Assembly: GCF_000971175.1 (NCBI RefSeq)
Contig: NZ_BBLY01000008.1
Coordinates: 1 to 64,000 of the forward strand
Source of the DNA: Demequina pelophila
GTDB lineage: Bacteria > Actinomycetota > Actinomycetes > Actinomycetales > Demequinaceae
Direction: 5' to 3'
DNA length: 64,000 nucleotides
The notes beneath the pieces are model-generated. The model did no database searches, had not been told where the DNA came from, and saw only the letters and a list, made by a program, of their open reading frames with translations. This document shows positions 43,917-52,944 of this stretch, one piece after another (within the stretch, counting starts at the first letter, position 1; each line of letters begins with the position of its first letter). Both the position numbers and the translations under genes were made by a program.

Positions 43917-44309
43917 CTACTGGGCGTCGATGACGTCGATCGCGAAGACCAGCGTCGAGCCGGCCGGGATGGGACCCATGGGGCGGAAGCCGTAGCCGGA
44001 CTCCGGCGGCACGACGAGCAGGAGCTGCGAGCCCACGGGCTGGCCCACGATGCCGTCGACCCAGCCGTCGATGAGCGCGCCGTACGCGATGGGGAACGCG
44101 ATGGTCTCGCCACGGTCCCAGGACGAGTCGAACTTGGCGCCGTCCCACAGCCAGCCGCTGTAGTGCACGGTGATCTGCTGACCCTCGACCACGGCGGGGC
44201 CCTCGCCGGCGGTGAGGACCTCGACGACGAGGCCCTCGGGCTTGACGGCGCCGGCGAAGTCGACGGAGGGCGCGCCCTTGGCGTCGCGGGTGATCGTGGG
44301 GTTGGTCAT
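43917..44309 (-). CDS. FKBP-type peptidyl-prolyl isomerase
   Basis: Cytoplasmic isomerase of 130 residues, no signal peptide. FKBP core: VEGQQITVHYSGWLWDGAKFDSSWDRGETIAFPI (about 40-74), LIDGWVDGIVGQPVGSQLLLVVPPESGYG, and the closing STLVFAIDVID. The active-site aromatics (Y, F, W, Y) are present. Good gaaggag site. Confidence 0.93.
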   Translation of the reverse strand: MTNPTITRDAKGAPSVDFAGAVKPEGLVVEVLTAGEGPAVVEGQQITVHYSGWLWDGAKFDSSWDRGETIAFPIAYGALIDGWVDGIVGQPVGSQLLLVVPPESGYGFRPMGPIPAGSTLVFAIDVIDAQ

Positions 44310-44355
44310 GGTCGCTCCTTCGGGTGCGGGTACCCAGACAGCCTACGGGCCTGAC

Positions 44356-45483
44356 TCAGTCGAGCCCGCCGCTGAACAGCGCGAGGACGTTCTCCGCGTG
44401 GCGCCGGTTGACCGCACCCAGCGCGGGGAAGTTGTGGTTCATCAGCGACTCCTGCGTGGGCCGGTACGTCCCCTCGTCGCCGTAGCACCCGTTGTCGACG
44501 TATCCCACCGTGACCTGCTCGCGCATCTCCGCCGCCATGTCCTCGCTGACCGGAAAGCCCGCCTCCGCCATCGCGTCCAGATAGGTCTCGATCGCGGGGT
44601 CGACCTCGCCCACCAGGTCGCCCCACCACGCCTCGGCGGTCTCCCGGTCCTGGGCGCACACGGGCCACAGCGAGGGACGGCCCTCGTTGCCGGGGATGCC
44701 GTCCTCGCCGATGTACTCGTCGAGCAGGCCGAACAGCGCGTGGCCCAGCTCGTGCGCGATGAGCCGCTGGTCCGCCACGGGATAGCTCAGGTCGAGCGAC
44801 ACGAACGAGTTCGCGAACGGGTCCTCGCCGGCATCCGCCGGCTCCTCGACGCCCACCCAGGCGTTGTCGATCCCGGACACCGACGTCGTGAGGTCGCCCA
44901 GGTCGCCCGCGCGCAGGAGCACGATCGACTGATGCGGCAGGTCGAACGGCTCCTGCTCCGCAGTGGCGTTGTTGAAGCTCGGCAGCCCCTCGGGGATGGG
45001 CGCGTCGTAGGCGATCCACACGTTGAACAGGTCCCTGCTCGACCTGTACGGGTCGATGCCGAACAGCCCGACCTCCGCCATCACCGCGTCGCCCGGATCC
45101 GCGGCCACGCGCCCGTCGAGGTCGATGGGCTGCGCCGTGCCGTCCCAGCCCACGTACTGCTCGGCGATGGCCCGAAACTCCTCGTCGGAGGGGAAGCCGT
45201 CGCCCGCCAGAATGAGGTTGATGCGGTCCGCGTCCACGTTGTTGCCGGGCACCAGCGCCTCGAGCCCGTCGGGAGCCGGCCCCTCGGGGACGTCGCCGCT
45301 GCGGCCGGCCATCGCATCGTCCCCTGGGGTGGGAGAGGCCACGGACGATGCGCTGGGCAGGGCCGATGCCCCGGTTCCGGGCGTCGGCGAGGCGCCGTCC
45401 GGCGCCGTGGTGGACGTGCCGGCGCACCCCGCGAGCGCGGCCACGGCGAGTCCGGCGAGGACCCTGCGGAACGGGACGGGCAT
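44356..45483 (-). CDS. lipoprotein metallopeptidase, M64 (IgA peptidase) like
   Basis: Protein of 375 residues. Lipobox AALAGC (Cys at about 19), Ala/Ser/Pro linker, then a catalytic domain: INLILAGDGFPSDEEFRAIAE (about 88-108), WVGVEEPADAG, and zinc motif IAHELGHALFGLLDEY (about 225-240; two His plus downstream Asp/Glu, as in M64). The C-terminal CYGDEGTYRPTQESLMNH keeps the M64-like YRPT...MN turn. Anchored outside the cell; the target protein is unknown. GGAGG lies seven bases before ATG 45483. Confidence 0.84.
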   Translation of the reverse strand: MPVPFRRVLAGLAVAALAGCAGTSTTAPDGASPTPGTGASALPSASSVASPTPGDDAMAGRSGDVPEGPAPDGLEALVPGNNVDADRINLILAGDGFPSDEEFRAIAEQYVGWDGTAQPIDLDGRVAADPGDAVMAEVGLFGIDPYRSSRDLFNVWIAYDAPIPEGLPSFNNATAEQEPFDLPHQSIVLLRAGDLGDLTTSVSGIDNAWVGVEEPADAGEDPFANSFVSLDLSYPVADQRLIAHELGHALFGLLDEYIGEDGIPGNEGRPSLWPVCAQDRETAEAWWGDLVGEVDPAIETYLDAMAEAGFPVSEDMAAEMREQVTVGYVDNGCYGDEGTYRPTQESLMNHNFPALGAVNRRHAENVLALFSGGLD

Positions 45484-45625
45484 GCGAACCTCCACTCTCA
45501 CGACACGCGGTGCGCGCCACGCCCACGGTAGGGCACGGCCCCCTGGCCGCGGCCGGGGCGCTCCGCTACGGTGCAAGCACGCGCACCACCCTCGTGCGCC
45601 GTACGAGGACGTACCAGGAGGAACC

Positions 45626-46897
45626 ATGGGCGGCTGGCGCATCCGGGACGCACACGCGGAGGACCTCGAGGGCGTCGTGCGCCTGTGGGAGCGCTCGCGC
45701 GCGGCGGGCGTCGAGCCCGTGTACGCGCTCGCCGAGGTGCTCACCTCGGCCACGGAGGACATCGCCGTGGTGGCCACGGTGGGGGACGATGTGGTGGGCG
45801 CCGCGGTCGGGCGCCGCGCCCACAATCAGGCCTGGGTGGTGTTCCACGCGGTCGACGACGGCTGGCACGGCCAGGGCATCGGCCCGGGACTGCTCGCCGG
45901 CCTCGAGTCGCGCGTCGCGGAGGCCGGCGCGACCCTGCTGTCCGCGCTCGTGCCCGCGGAGCAGACCCGGCTCGATGCGTTCCGCGACGCGGGCTTCGCG
46001 GAGAAGAAGGCTCTGCGCTACCTGGAGCGCCACCTGCCGGTGCAGCGCGAGGAGATGGCGCTGCTCGAGGAGCTGGGCGGGCGGATCCTGCCGCGCGGCG
46101 GCTGGGACGCGGTGGCGGGCATGCGGCACGAGAAGGACCTCATCGAGAAGCGCCTGGTGCTGCCCCTCGCGGAGCCCTCGCTCGCGGAGCAGTACGGGGT
46201 GCGCCCGCCGCGCGCCGTGGTGATGTTCGGCCCGCCGGGCACGGGCAAGACCACCTTCGCGAAGGCGATCGCCTCGCGGCTGGAGTGGTCGTTCGTCGAG
46301 GTGTTCCCCTCGCGGCTGGCCGCGGACCCGGGCGGGCTCGCGGGGGCGCTGCGCGACACGTTCCACCGGATCGCGGACCTCGAGCACGCGGTGGTGCTCA
46401 TCGACGAGGTCGAGGAGATCGCCTCGCACCGCCGCGGCGACCCGCCCTCGCCGCTCCAGGGCGTGACCAACGAGCTGCTCAAGTTGATCCCGGCGTTCCG
46501 GGACCGTCCGGACCGCCTGCTCGTGTGCGCGACCAACTTCATCCGCTCGCTCGACAGCGCCTTCCTGCGCCACGGCCGCTTCGACTACGTCATCCCCATC
46601 GGCCTGCCGGACCAGGAGGCCCGTTCGGCCATCTGGCGGCGGTTCATTCCGCCTGCGGCCGATGCGGTGGACGTCTCCGCGCTCGTCGACGCCTCCGCGG
46701 GGTTCACCCCGGCGGACATCGAGTTCGCGGCCCGGCGGGCCAGCCAGGCGGCGCTCGAGCAGGCCGTCGCCGGCGGCGGCGGGTCCGGGCCCACGACGGC
46801 GCACTACCTCGACGCGATCGCGGCGACCCGGGCCACCGTCTCGGCCGAGACGGCCGATGAGTTCGCCGAGGACATCGTCGCCTTCGGCAGGGTGTGA
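45626..46897 (+). CDS. GNAT acetyltransferase fused to AAA ATPase
   Basis: Protein of 423 residues. Residues 1 to about 130 are a GNAT fold: WRIRDAHAEDLEGVVRLWERSR, and the acetyl-CoA loop GWHGQGIGPGLLAGLESR (about 79-96). Residues about 175-400 are a classic AAA module: Walker A GPPGTGKTT (202-210), Walker B VVLIDEVEE (256-264), sensor-1 CATN (301-304), second-region Arg in FLRHGRFDYVIPIGLPD, and a helical lid with GFTPADIEFAARRASQAALEQA. The AAA part resembles the proteasome ATPase/FtsH group. The start has a near-consensus aggaggaacc site; TACGGT at about 45569 is a likely -10. I know of no characterised protein with this architecture. Confidence 0.88.
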   Translation: MGGWRIRDAHAEDLEGVVRLWERSRAAGVEPVYALAEVLTSATEDIAVVATVGDDVVGAAVGRRAHNQAWVVFHAVDDGWHGQGIGPGLLAGLESRVAEAGATLLSALVPAEQTRLDAFRDAGFAEKKALRYLERHLPVQREEMALLEELGGRILPRGGWDAVAGMRHEKDLIEKRLVLPLAEPSLAEQYGVRPPRAVVMFGPPGTGKTTFAKAIASRLEWSFVEVFPSRLAADPGGLAGALRDTFHRIADLEHAVVLIDEVEEIASHRRGDPPSPLQGVTNELLKLIPAFRDRPDRLLVCATNFIRSLDSAFLRHGRFDYVIPIGLPDQEARSAIWRRFIPPAADAVDVSALVDASAGFTPADIEFAARRASQAALEQAVAGGGGSGPTTAHYLDAIAATRATVSAETADEFAEDIVAFGRV

Positions 46898-47010
46898 GCG
46901 GGCATCTGTGTGGGGTGGCGTAGCGGTTTCCTTCGCTAGGCGGTGAGTGCGAGGGTGTCGGTCACCTCCCCTACGCCCCGAGATCCATGCTCCAGATCTA
47001 TCCGCGACCC

Positions 47011-47056
47011 TTGACACCACACCACCCTTATTCAAGGATCGACCCATAGTCTTGAA
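47011..47056 (+). promoter_or_regulatory. fic promoter with inverted-repeat operator
   Basis: -35 TTGACA (47011-47016), 17-bp spacer, -10 AAGGAT (47034-47039). TTCAAG (47031-47036) and CTTGAA (47051-47056) form an inverted repeat covering the -10 and start region, a good autorepressor site for the HTH tail of the Fic protein. Confidence 0.55.
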
Positions 47057-47078
47057 CAAGATATCGAGGTGCTCCAGG

Positions 47079-48299
47079 ATGAGCGGAGATGCCGGATCGC
47101 CTGGCGGGTGGCCCGCTGTCGGCTACGAGGACGTCCCGTGGACGCTTCCCCCCGAGCTGGAGGGCCGCGTCGCGATCACGGACGTGGTCCGGCTTGAGGC
47201 GCGTCCGTACCGGGCCGCGATCGCGCCGACGATCGCCGACCTCGACCCCTACCGGCATCTCACGGCGGCGCGCGCCGACGACGTGGCGTCCGCCGCGGCG
47301 GAGATCTCCGCGTTCGACCGCGATGTGGCGCACCTGCCAGTGCCCATGCCTGCGGTGCTCTTGCGCACCGAGTCCGCGTCGAGCTCCCAGATCGAACACC
47401 TCACCGCCAATGCACGAAACCTCGCGACCGCCGCGCTCGGCCTGCGGGCGGGCGAAAACGCCGCGGCGGTCGCGGACAACGCGGCAGCGATGCGTCGCGC
47501 CATCGACATGGCGGGCCCGCTCAACCGCGACCAGATCCTCGCCATCCACGCGACCCTGCTCCGACGCGGCGATCCCGAGATCGCAGGACGCTTCAGATCG
47601 GGCCCCGTGTGGATCGGCCGGCCCGACCTCAGCCCGCACGGCGCGGACTTCATCCCCCCACGCTGGGAGCGCATCGAGGGCTCTATCGGGGACCTGGTCG
47701 CGTTCGCCGCGAGACGCGACATGAACGGCCTGGTGCAGGCCGCGCTCGCGCACGCGCAGTTCGAGACCATCCACCCGTTCTCCGACGGCAACGGGCGCAC
47801 CGGACGCGCCATCGTCCACTCGATCCTCCACGCGACGGGCTTCGCCCGGCACACGACCGTGCCTGTCTCCTCGGGGCTCCTCGGCGATACGGGCGGCTAT
47901 GTCCGCGCACTCACCTCCTTTCGCGAAGGCGACATCGACCCCATCGTCGCGACCTTCGCCGGCGCGGCCCGGCGCGCGGTCGCGAACGGCCGTCAGCTCG
48001 CCGCCGACACCGCCGCCATCCACGAGGAGTGGCAACAAGTCATCCGCGCCCGACGCGATTCCGGTGCATGGCGACTCGCCGACCATCTCTTCGCGCAACC
48101 CGTCGTGACGTCCGCCTACGTCGAACAGTTCCTCGGCTCCTCACGCCAGGGCGCGTTCAATGCCATCGCAACCCTCGTCACCGCAGGCGCGCTCCACCAG
48201 GGCAGCGCCGACCGCCGCAATCAGGTCTGGCAGGCACGCGACGTGCTCGACGCCATGGACGCGTTCGCAGCGCGCGCAGCCCGCAGGGAGCTTCGATAG
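47079..48299 (+). CDS. Fic-family AMP-transferase-like protein with C-terminal HTH
   Basis: Protein of 406 residues. An N-terminal helical domain (about 1-100) carries a class-II inhibitory-helix-like motif SSSQIEHLTANARNL (about 105; glutamate retained, Gly/Asn replaced by His). The FIC core HPFSDGNGRTGR (about 225-236) is complete, with catalytic His and anion-hole residues. A C-terminal winged-helix-like part (about 335-400) is present. Fic enzymes transfer AMP or other nucleotidyl groups to proteins. No partner antitoxin gene is adjacent, consistent with the built-in inhibitory helix. ATG 47079 has gaggtg seven bases upstream; the longer frame crosses the promoter. Confidence 0.92.
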   Translation: MSGDAGSPGGWPAVGYEDVPWTLPPELEGRVAITDVVRLEARPYRAAIAPTIADLDPYRHLTAARADDVASAAAEISAFDRDVAHLPVPMPAVLLRTESASSSQIEHLTANARNLATAALGLRAGENAAAVADNAAAMRRAIDMAGPLNRDQILAIHATLLRRGDPEIAGRFRSGPVWIGRPDLSPHGADFIPPRWERIEGSIGDLVAFAARRDMNGLVQAALAHAQFETIHPFSDGNGRTGRAIVHSILHATGFARHTTVPVSSGLLGDTGGYVRALTSFREGDIDPIVATFAGAARRAVANGRQLAADTAAIHEEWQQVIRARRDSGAWRLADHLFAQPVVTSAYVEQFLGSSRQGAFNAIATLVTAGALHQGSADRRNQVWQARDVLDAMDAFAARAARRELR

Positions 48300-48389
48300 A
48301 CCACTCGTGGGCTCCCGGCGTCAACCGCTGCGAGGCAGGTCACCCGATCAACCGATCTTGGGGCGGATCCTTTGCCCGAAAAGGGTAAG

Positions 48390-48409
48390 TTAATAGTCTC
48401 CGCTACTAA
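48390..48409. promoter_or_regulatory. imperfect inverted repeat upstream of the PTS operon
   Basis: TTAATAG (48390-48396) and CTACTAA (48403-48409) match at 6 of 7 positions around a 6-bp centre. AT-rich within GC-rich DNA and 90 bases before the PTS ATG. Possible -10 region plus operator. Confidence 0.4.
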
Positions 48410-48498
48410 AGGGCCGAGTGCGCCCTTTGCGCCGTAGCATCCAACGCAACGCTTGGCGGGCCGTCACGCCCGCCACCCCAGACAGGAGATGGCAGCTT

Positions 48499-51081
48499 AT
48501 GACCCAGCCGTCGGAACTCACCCGCGTGGAGGTCGTGGCGCCGCTCACCGGCGTCATGGTCCCCCTTGACCAAGTGCCGGACCCGGTCTTCGCACGCAAG
48601 ATGGTCGGCGACGGATTCTCCATCGACCCCCTCGTCGGACTGCTCGTGGCGCCCGTGGCGGGTGAGGTCATCGACCTCCAGCCCTCGCATCACGCGGTCA
48701 CGCTGCGCACTGCCGAAGGCGTCGAGATCCTCATGCACATCGGCCTCGACACCGTCGGCCTCGGGGGCGCCGGGTTCACGCCGAAAGTTGCCGAGGGTGC
48801 CACCGTCGCGCCGGGCGATGCGCTGATCGAGTTCGACCTCGACAGCGTCGGCCGCGCCGCCAAGAGCCTGCTCACTCAGGTTGTCGTCGCCAACATGGAG
48901 CTGGTCGAGACCGTCGTGCCCGTCACGGGCATGGTCGAGGCAGGCGCCACCATGGCCGCCACCGTCGAGCTGAAGGCCGCCGAGGCCGAGGGCGCCGAGA
49001 CGGGTCCCTCCACCACCGCCACGTCCCACGCCCTGGTGATCCCGAATCCCACGGGCCTGCACGCCCGCCCCACCGCGACTCTGGTGAACCTCGCCAAGAA
49101 GTACACCTCAGACGTGCGGCTGCGCCGCGGCGAGGACACCGCCAACGCCAAGTCGATCGTCTCGATCATGGGAATGTCCGTCGCCCGCGGCGACAAGGTC
49201 ACCGTCACCGCGCACGGCGCCGATGCGGCCGAGGCCGTCGAAGCCATCACCGCCGCCATCGAGGAGGGCCTCGGCGAGGCGATCCCCGAGCCCAGCACCG
49301 ATGACGCCACGGCGGGGGCCGCCAGCCCCGAGGAGCCCACGGCAATCCCCGAGGAGGTCGTCGCGCCCAAGTCGGGTGACCCGAACGTCCTGCTCGGCGT
49401 CGCCGCCTCCCCGGGCCTCGGGGTCGGCACCGTCGTCCAGATCCGACACAACGACATCACCGTCGCCGAGTTCGGCGAGGATCACCACCAGGAGCGGCGC
49501 AAGCTCAACGCGGCCATCGATCGGGCCTCGCTCGACCTGTCGGCACTGGAGCAGAAGCTCGAGCGCGACTCGGCCCCTGACAAGGCCGCGATCTTCGCCG
49601 CCCATCGGGAGATCCTGCAGGACCCGGAGCTCCTCGACATCGCGGCCAGCGCGATCGACAAGGGCAAGAGCGCCCCGTTCGCGTGGCGCGGTGCGTACAA
49701 CTCCTTCGCCGACCAGCTCGCCGGCCTCAGCAACGAGGTCCTCGCGGGCCGCGCCGCTGACGTCCGCGACGTCGGTCAGCGGGTGCTGGAGGAGCTCACC
49801 GGCCAGCACAGCGAGAAGGCCGAACTGCCCGACGGTGCCATCCTCATCGCCGAGGACCTCACGCCCTCCGACACGGCGCAGCTCGACCGCAGCAAGGTCG
49901 TCGGCTTCGCCACCACCGGCGGCGGCGCCTCGTCGCACGTCGCGATCATCGCCCGCTCGCTCGATATCCCAGCCGTCGCCGGCATCGAGGCGCGCGCGCT
50001 TGACGTGGCCGACGGCAGCAAGGTCGTCCTCGACGGCTCGAAGGGCAGCCTGCAGCTGAACCTCAGCGACGCCGAGATCACCGGCATCCTCGAGCGCCAG
50101 CGCAAGATGGCCGAGCGCAAGGCCCGCGAGCTCGCCGCCAAGGACGAGCCCGCGGTCACGACCGACGGTCATCACGTCAAGGTCGTCGCCAACATCGGCG
50201 GCGTCGAGGACGCCCAGGAATCCGTGACCATGGGCGGCGAGGGCGTGGGCCTCCTCCGCTCCGAGTTCGTGTTCCTCGGCCGCTCCACCGCGCCGACCGA
50301 GGCCGAGCAGGCCGCCATCTACACCGACTGCTCCAAGGCGCTGCGCCCCGGCGATCCGCTGGTCATCCGAACGCTCGACGTCGGCGGCGACAAGCCCCTG
50401 GCCTACCTGCCGATCCCGGCCGAGGAGAACCCGTTCCTGGGCATCCGCGGCGTCCGCGTCGGCCTCGAGAGGCCCGAGTTGCTCCGCACGCAGCTGCGCG
50501 CCATCCTGGCCAGCGCCGACGCCGGTGCCGAGCTGCACATCATGTTCCCGATGATCGCGACGATCGCCGAGTGGCGGGCCGCCAAGGCCATCTTCGACGA
50601 GGTCGCCGCCACCGTCCAGGTGTCCGCCAAGGTCAGCGTCGGCATCATGATGGAGGTCCCGTCGGTCGCCGTCATGGCCGAGCAGTTCGCGGCCGAGGAC
50701 GGCTGCGACTTCTTCTCGGTCGGCACCAACGACCTGACCAGCTACACGCTCGCCATGGACCGGGGTCACCCCAAGCTCGCGTCGCAGGTCGACCCCTGCA
50801 ACCCGGCCGTCCTGAAGCTGATCGGCGATGCCGCCACCGCGCTGCACCGCCACGGCAAGTGGCTGGGGGTCTGCGGCGGCGTCGCGTCCGACCCGCAGGC
50901 AGTGCCGGTGCTCATCGGCCTCGGCGTGGACGAGCTCAGCTGCTCCATCCCCGCCATCCCGTCCGTGAAGGCCGCCGTGCGCAGCTACGGGCTCGACACC
51001 TGCAAGGAGATCGCCGCCAAGGCTGTCACCTGCTCCACCCCCGAAGAAGTGCGTGACCTTGTGCCGGTCACCGAGGATTGA
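48499..51081 (+). CDS. PTS triple fusion: EIIA(Glc type)-HPr-enzyme I
   Basis: Protein of 860 residues carrying the whole soluble phosphorelay. EIIA of the Crr/glucose type at 1-155, active His80 in EILMHIGLDTV with His64/65 nearby. HPr at about 175-262, His188 in PTGLHARPTA and the Ser region KSIVSIMGM (about 218-226). Enzyme I from about 300 to the end, with His in TGGGASSHVAIIARS, the PEP-binding LLRSEFVFLGR and the catalytic Cys in GVCGGVASD. The order IIA-HPr-EI resembles FPr/NagF-type proteins, but with a glucose-class IIA. Ribosome site ggag ten bases before ATG. The membrane EIIBC gene starts 11 bases after the stop. Confidence 0.95.
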   Translation: MTQPSELTRVEVVAPLTGVMVPLDQVPDPVFARKMVGDGFSIDPLVGLLVAPVAGEVIDLQPSHHAVTLRTAEGVEILMHIGLDTVGLGGAGFTPKVAEGATVAPGDALIEFDLDSVGRAAKSLLTQVVVANMELVETVVPVTGMVEAGATMAATVELKAAEAEGAETGPSTTATSHALVIPNPTGLHARPTATLVNLAKKYTSDVRLRRGEDTANAKSIVSIMGMSVARGDKVTVTAHGADAAEAVEAITAAIEEGLGEAIPEPSTDDATAGAASPEEPTAIPEEVVAPKSGDPNVLLGVAASPGLGVGTVVQIRHNDITVAEFGEDHHQERRKLNAAIDRASLDLSALEQKLERDSAPDKAAIFAAHREILQDPELLDIAASAIDKGKSAPFAWRGAYNSFADQLAGLSNEVLAGRAADVRDVGQRVLEELTGQHSEKAELPDGAILIAEDLTPSDTAQLDRSKVVGFATTGGGASSHVAIIARSLDIPAVAGIEARALDVADGSKVVLDGSKGSLQLNLSDAEITGILERQRKMAERKARELAAKDEPAVTTDGHHVKVVANIGGVEDAQESVTMGGEGVGLLRSEFVFLGRSTAPTEAEQAAIYTDCSKALRPGDPLVIRTLDVGGDKPLAYLPIPAEENPFLGIRGVRVGLERPELLRTQLRAILASADAGAELHIMFPMIATIAEWRAAKAIFDEVAATVQVSAKVSVGIMMEVPSVAVMAEQFAAEDGCDFFSVGTNDLTSYTLAMDRGHPKLASQVDPCNPAVLKLIGDAATALHRHGKWLGVCGGVASDPQAVPVLIGLGVDELSCSIPAIPSVKAAVRSYGLDTCKEIAAKAVTCSTPEEVRDLVPVTED

Positions 51082-51092
51082 GAAAGACTGAT

Positions 51093-52871
51093 ATGAGTAC
51101 CGCACAAGAGATTGTGAAGGCGGTCGGCGGGGCCGACAACATCGTCAGCCTCACCCACTGCGCCACCCGACTGAGGTTCCAGCTCGTCGACGCCTCCGGC
51201 ATCGACACGCCGCAGGTCGAGTCCATCAAGGGTGTCATGGGCGCCGTCCCCCAGTCGGGGGAGCGCTACCAGGTGATCATGGGCGGCGCCGTCCAGAACG
51301 CCTTCAACGACATCAACGCGCTGCCCGAGATGCAGGGCAAGAAGCAGCCCACCGACGCCGAGATCAAGGCCGCGGCCCGCGCAGGCGGCGTCCGCGGCAA
51401 GTTCTCCTGGGTGGACAACTTCTTCGAGTTCCTGTCCGACTCGTTCCGCCCCATCCTGGGTGCGCTGCTCGGCGCCTCGCTGTTCATCACCTTCATGTCC
51501 CTGATGTCGACCCTCGGCATCATCGGCAACTGGGCCGATCCCCGCACCGACCTGCCCGTCAGCTGGCAGTTCGTCAACCTGCTGTGGCAGTCGGTGTTCG
51601 TGTTCCTGCCGCTGATGGTGGCCTACAACGCGTCCAAGAAGGTCGGAGCCGACCCCTGGGTCGGCTTCGCCGTCATGGCGCTGGTGATGCTCCCGGGCTT
51701 CAGCGAGTTGGGCGCCTCCGACGCCGCCTATACGGCCACCATCGGGGGCAGCGACGTGACCCTCGTCAACGTCTTCGGCGTCCCGCTGACGATCTTCAGC
51801 TACAGCTCGCAGGTGTTCCCGCCGCTGCTGATGGCAGGCCTCCTCGGGCCGCTGTACAAGCTGCTGAAGAAGATCATCCCCGACAACCTGCAGCTCATCT
51901 TCGTGCCGTTCCTGGCCATGCTGATCATGCTGCCGCTGACCGCGTTCCTCATCGGCCCCATCGGCGTCTACCTCGGCGCCTGGGTCGCCGGTGGCCTGGG
52001 TGCCATCAACAGCTTCAGCCCCCTGATCTTCGCGATCATCATCCCGCTGGCGTACCCCTTCATGGTTCCGCTGGGCCTGCACTGGCCGCTCAACGCCGTC
52101 ATGCTGCTCAACATCCAGACCCTGGGCTACGACTTCATCCAGGGCCCCATGGGTGCGTGGAACTTCGCCTGCTTCGGCGCCACGGCCGGTGTGCTCTACC
52201 TCGCCTGGCGGGACAAGGACGTCGCGATGCGGCAGACGGCGACCGGCGCACTGGCGGCCGGCCTGCTGGGTGGCATCTCGGAGCCTTCCCTCTACGGTAT
52301 CCATCTGCGCTTCAAGCGCATCTACCCGCGCCTGCTGGCCGGCTGTCTCGTGGGCGGCCTCACGATCGGCATCGGCGGGATGCTCACGACGCCGGTCACC
52401 ACGAACGCGTTCGTGTTCACCTCGCTGCTGACCATCCCGGCGTTCTCGAACATGGGCCTGTACGCGATCGCGATCGCCGCGGCGTTCTTCACGGCGATGT
52501 TCGCCGTCATCATCACGGACTACCGCACCCCCGAGCAGAAGGCCGCCGCCAAGCGCGGCGCCGAGGAGGAGGGCACCGCCGCTGCGGAGCCCCGCGTGAT
52601 CGTCGTCGGTGACGTCGAGTCCAACCAGGCGAAGCAGTGGGTCGCGGCCCTGGGCGGCGAGGCCAACGTCTCGTCCGTCGAGCCCATGGCCGAGACCCGC
52701 GTGCGGGTCGAGGTCAAGGACGCGTCGCTCGTCGACGCCGAGGCGCTGCAGAGGGCCGGCCTCGCCGGCGTCGTGCAGGTCGCCCCTGGCGTGTGGCACC
52801 TCGTCGCCGGCCTCGAGGCCGGGCAGTACGCCGAGGGCATGAGGCGGAGGCTCACCTACGTCGACGCCTGA
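51093..52871 (+). CDS. PTS EIIBC permease with an extra cysteine-less C-terminal EIIB domain
   Basis: Protein of 592 residues. An N-terminal EIIB of the glucose/beta-glucoside superfamily (about 1-80) has phospho-Cys23 in THCATRLR. EIIC with about ten membrane segments (about 105-480) includes MVPLGLHWPLNAVMLLN and GLLGGISEPSLYGI (substrate-site Glu). After a charged linker (EQKAAAKRGAEEEG) a second EIIB-like domain (about 510-590) aligns with the first, but PMAETRVR replaces THCATRLR, so it cannot be phosphorylated. The architecture B-C-B' partnered with a separate IIA-HPr-EI protein suggests uptake of a glucose- or GlcNAc-like or beta-glucoside sugar. ATG 51093 preferred over the TTG at 51078. 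Confidence 0.92.
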   Translation: MSTAQEIVKAVGGADNIVSLTHCATRLRFQLVDASGIDTPQVESIKGVMGAVPQSGERYQVIMGGAVQNAFNDINALPEMQGKKQPTDAEIKAAARAGGVRGKFSWVDNFFEFLSDSFRPILGALLGASLFITFMSLMSTLGIIGNWADPRTDLPVSWQFVNLLWQSVFVFLPLMVAYNASKKVGADPWVGFAVMALVMLPGFSELGASDAAYTATIGGSDVTLVNVFGVPLTIFSYSSQVFPPLLMAGLLGPLYKLLKKIIPDNLQLIFVPFLAMLIMLPLTAFLIGPIGVYLGAWVAGGLGAINSFSPLIFAIIIPLAYPFMVPLGLHWPLNAVMLLNIQTLGYDFIQGPMGAWNFACFGATAGVLYLAWRDKDVAMRQTATGALAAGLLGGISEPSLYGIHLRFKRIYPRLLAGCLVGGLTIGIGGMLTTPVTTNAFVFTSLLTIPAFSNMGLYAIAIAAAFFTAMFAVIITDYRTPEQKAAAKRGAEEEGTAAAEPRVIVVGDVESNQAKQWVAALGGEANVSSVEPMAETRVRVEVKDASLVDAEALQRAGLAGVVQVAPGVWHLVAGLEAGQYAEGMRRRLTYVDA

Positions 52872-52898
52872 GGGCGCACCACACAATAACGAGAACCG

Positions 52899-52944
52899 GG
52901 ACCGCGTCGGCTGGCAGGTAGGACACCGCCAGACGGCGCGGTCC
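52899..52944 (+). terminator. terminator of the PTS operon
   Basis: GGACCGCG (52899-52906) pairs with CGCGGTCC (52937-52944), with an inner CTGGC/GCCAG stem, followed by ttgtct. Confidence 0.75.

Noticed and set aside
49108..51105. 665-residue open frame opposite the PTS fusion gene
   Set aside because: Antisense shadow of a highly conserved gene.
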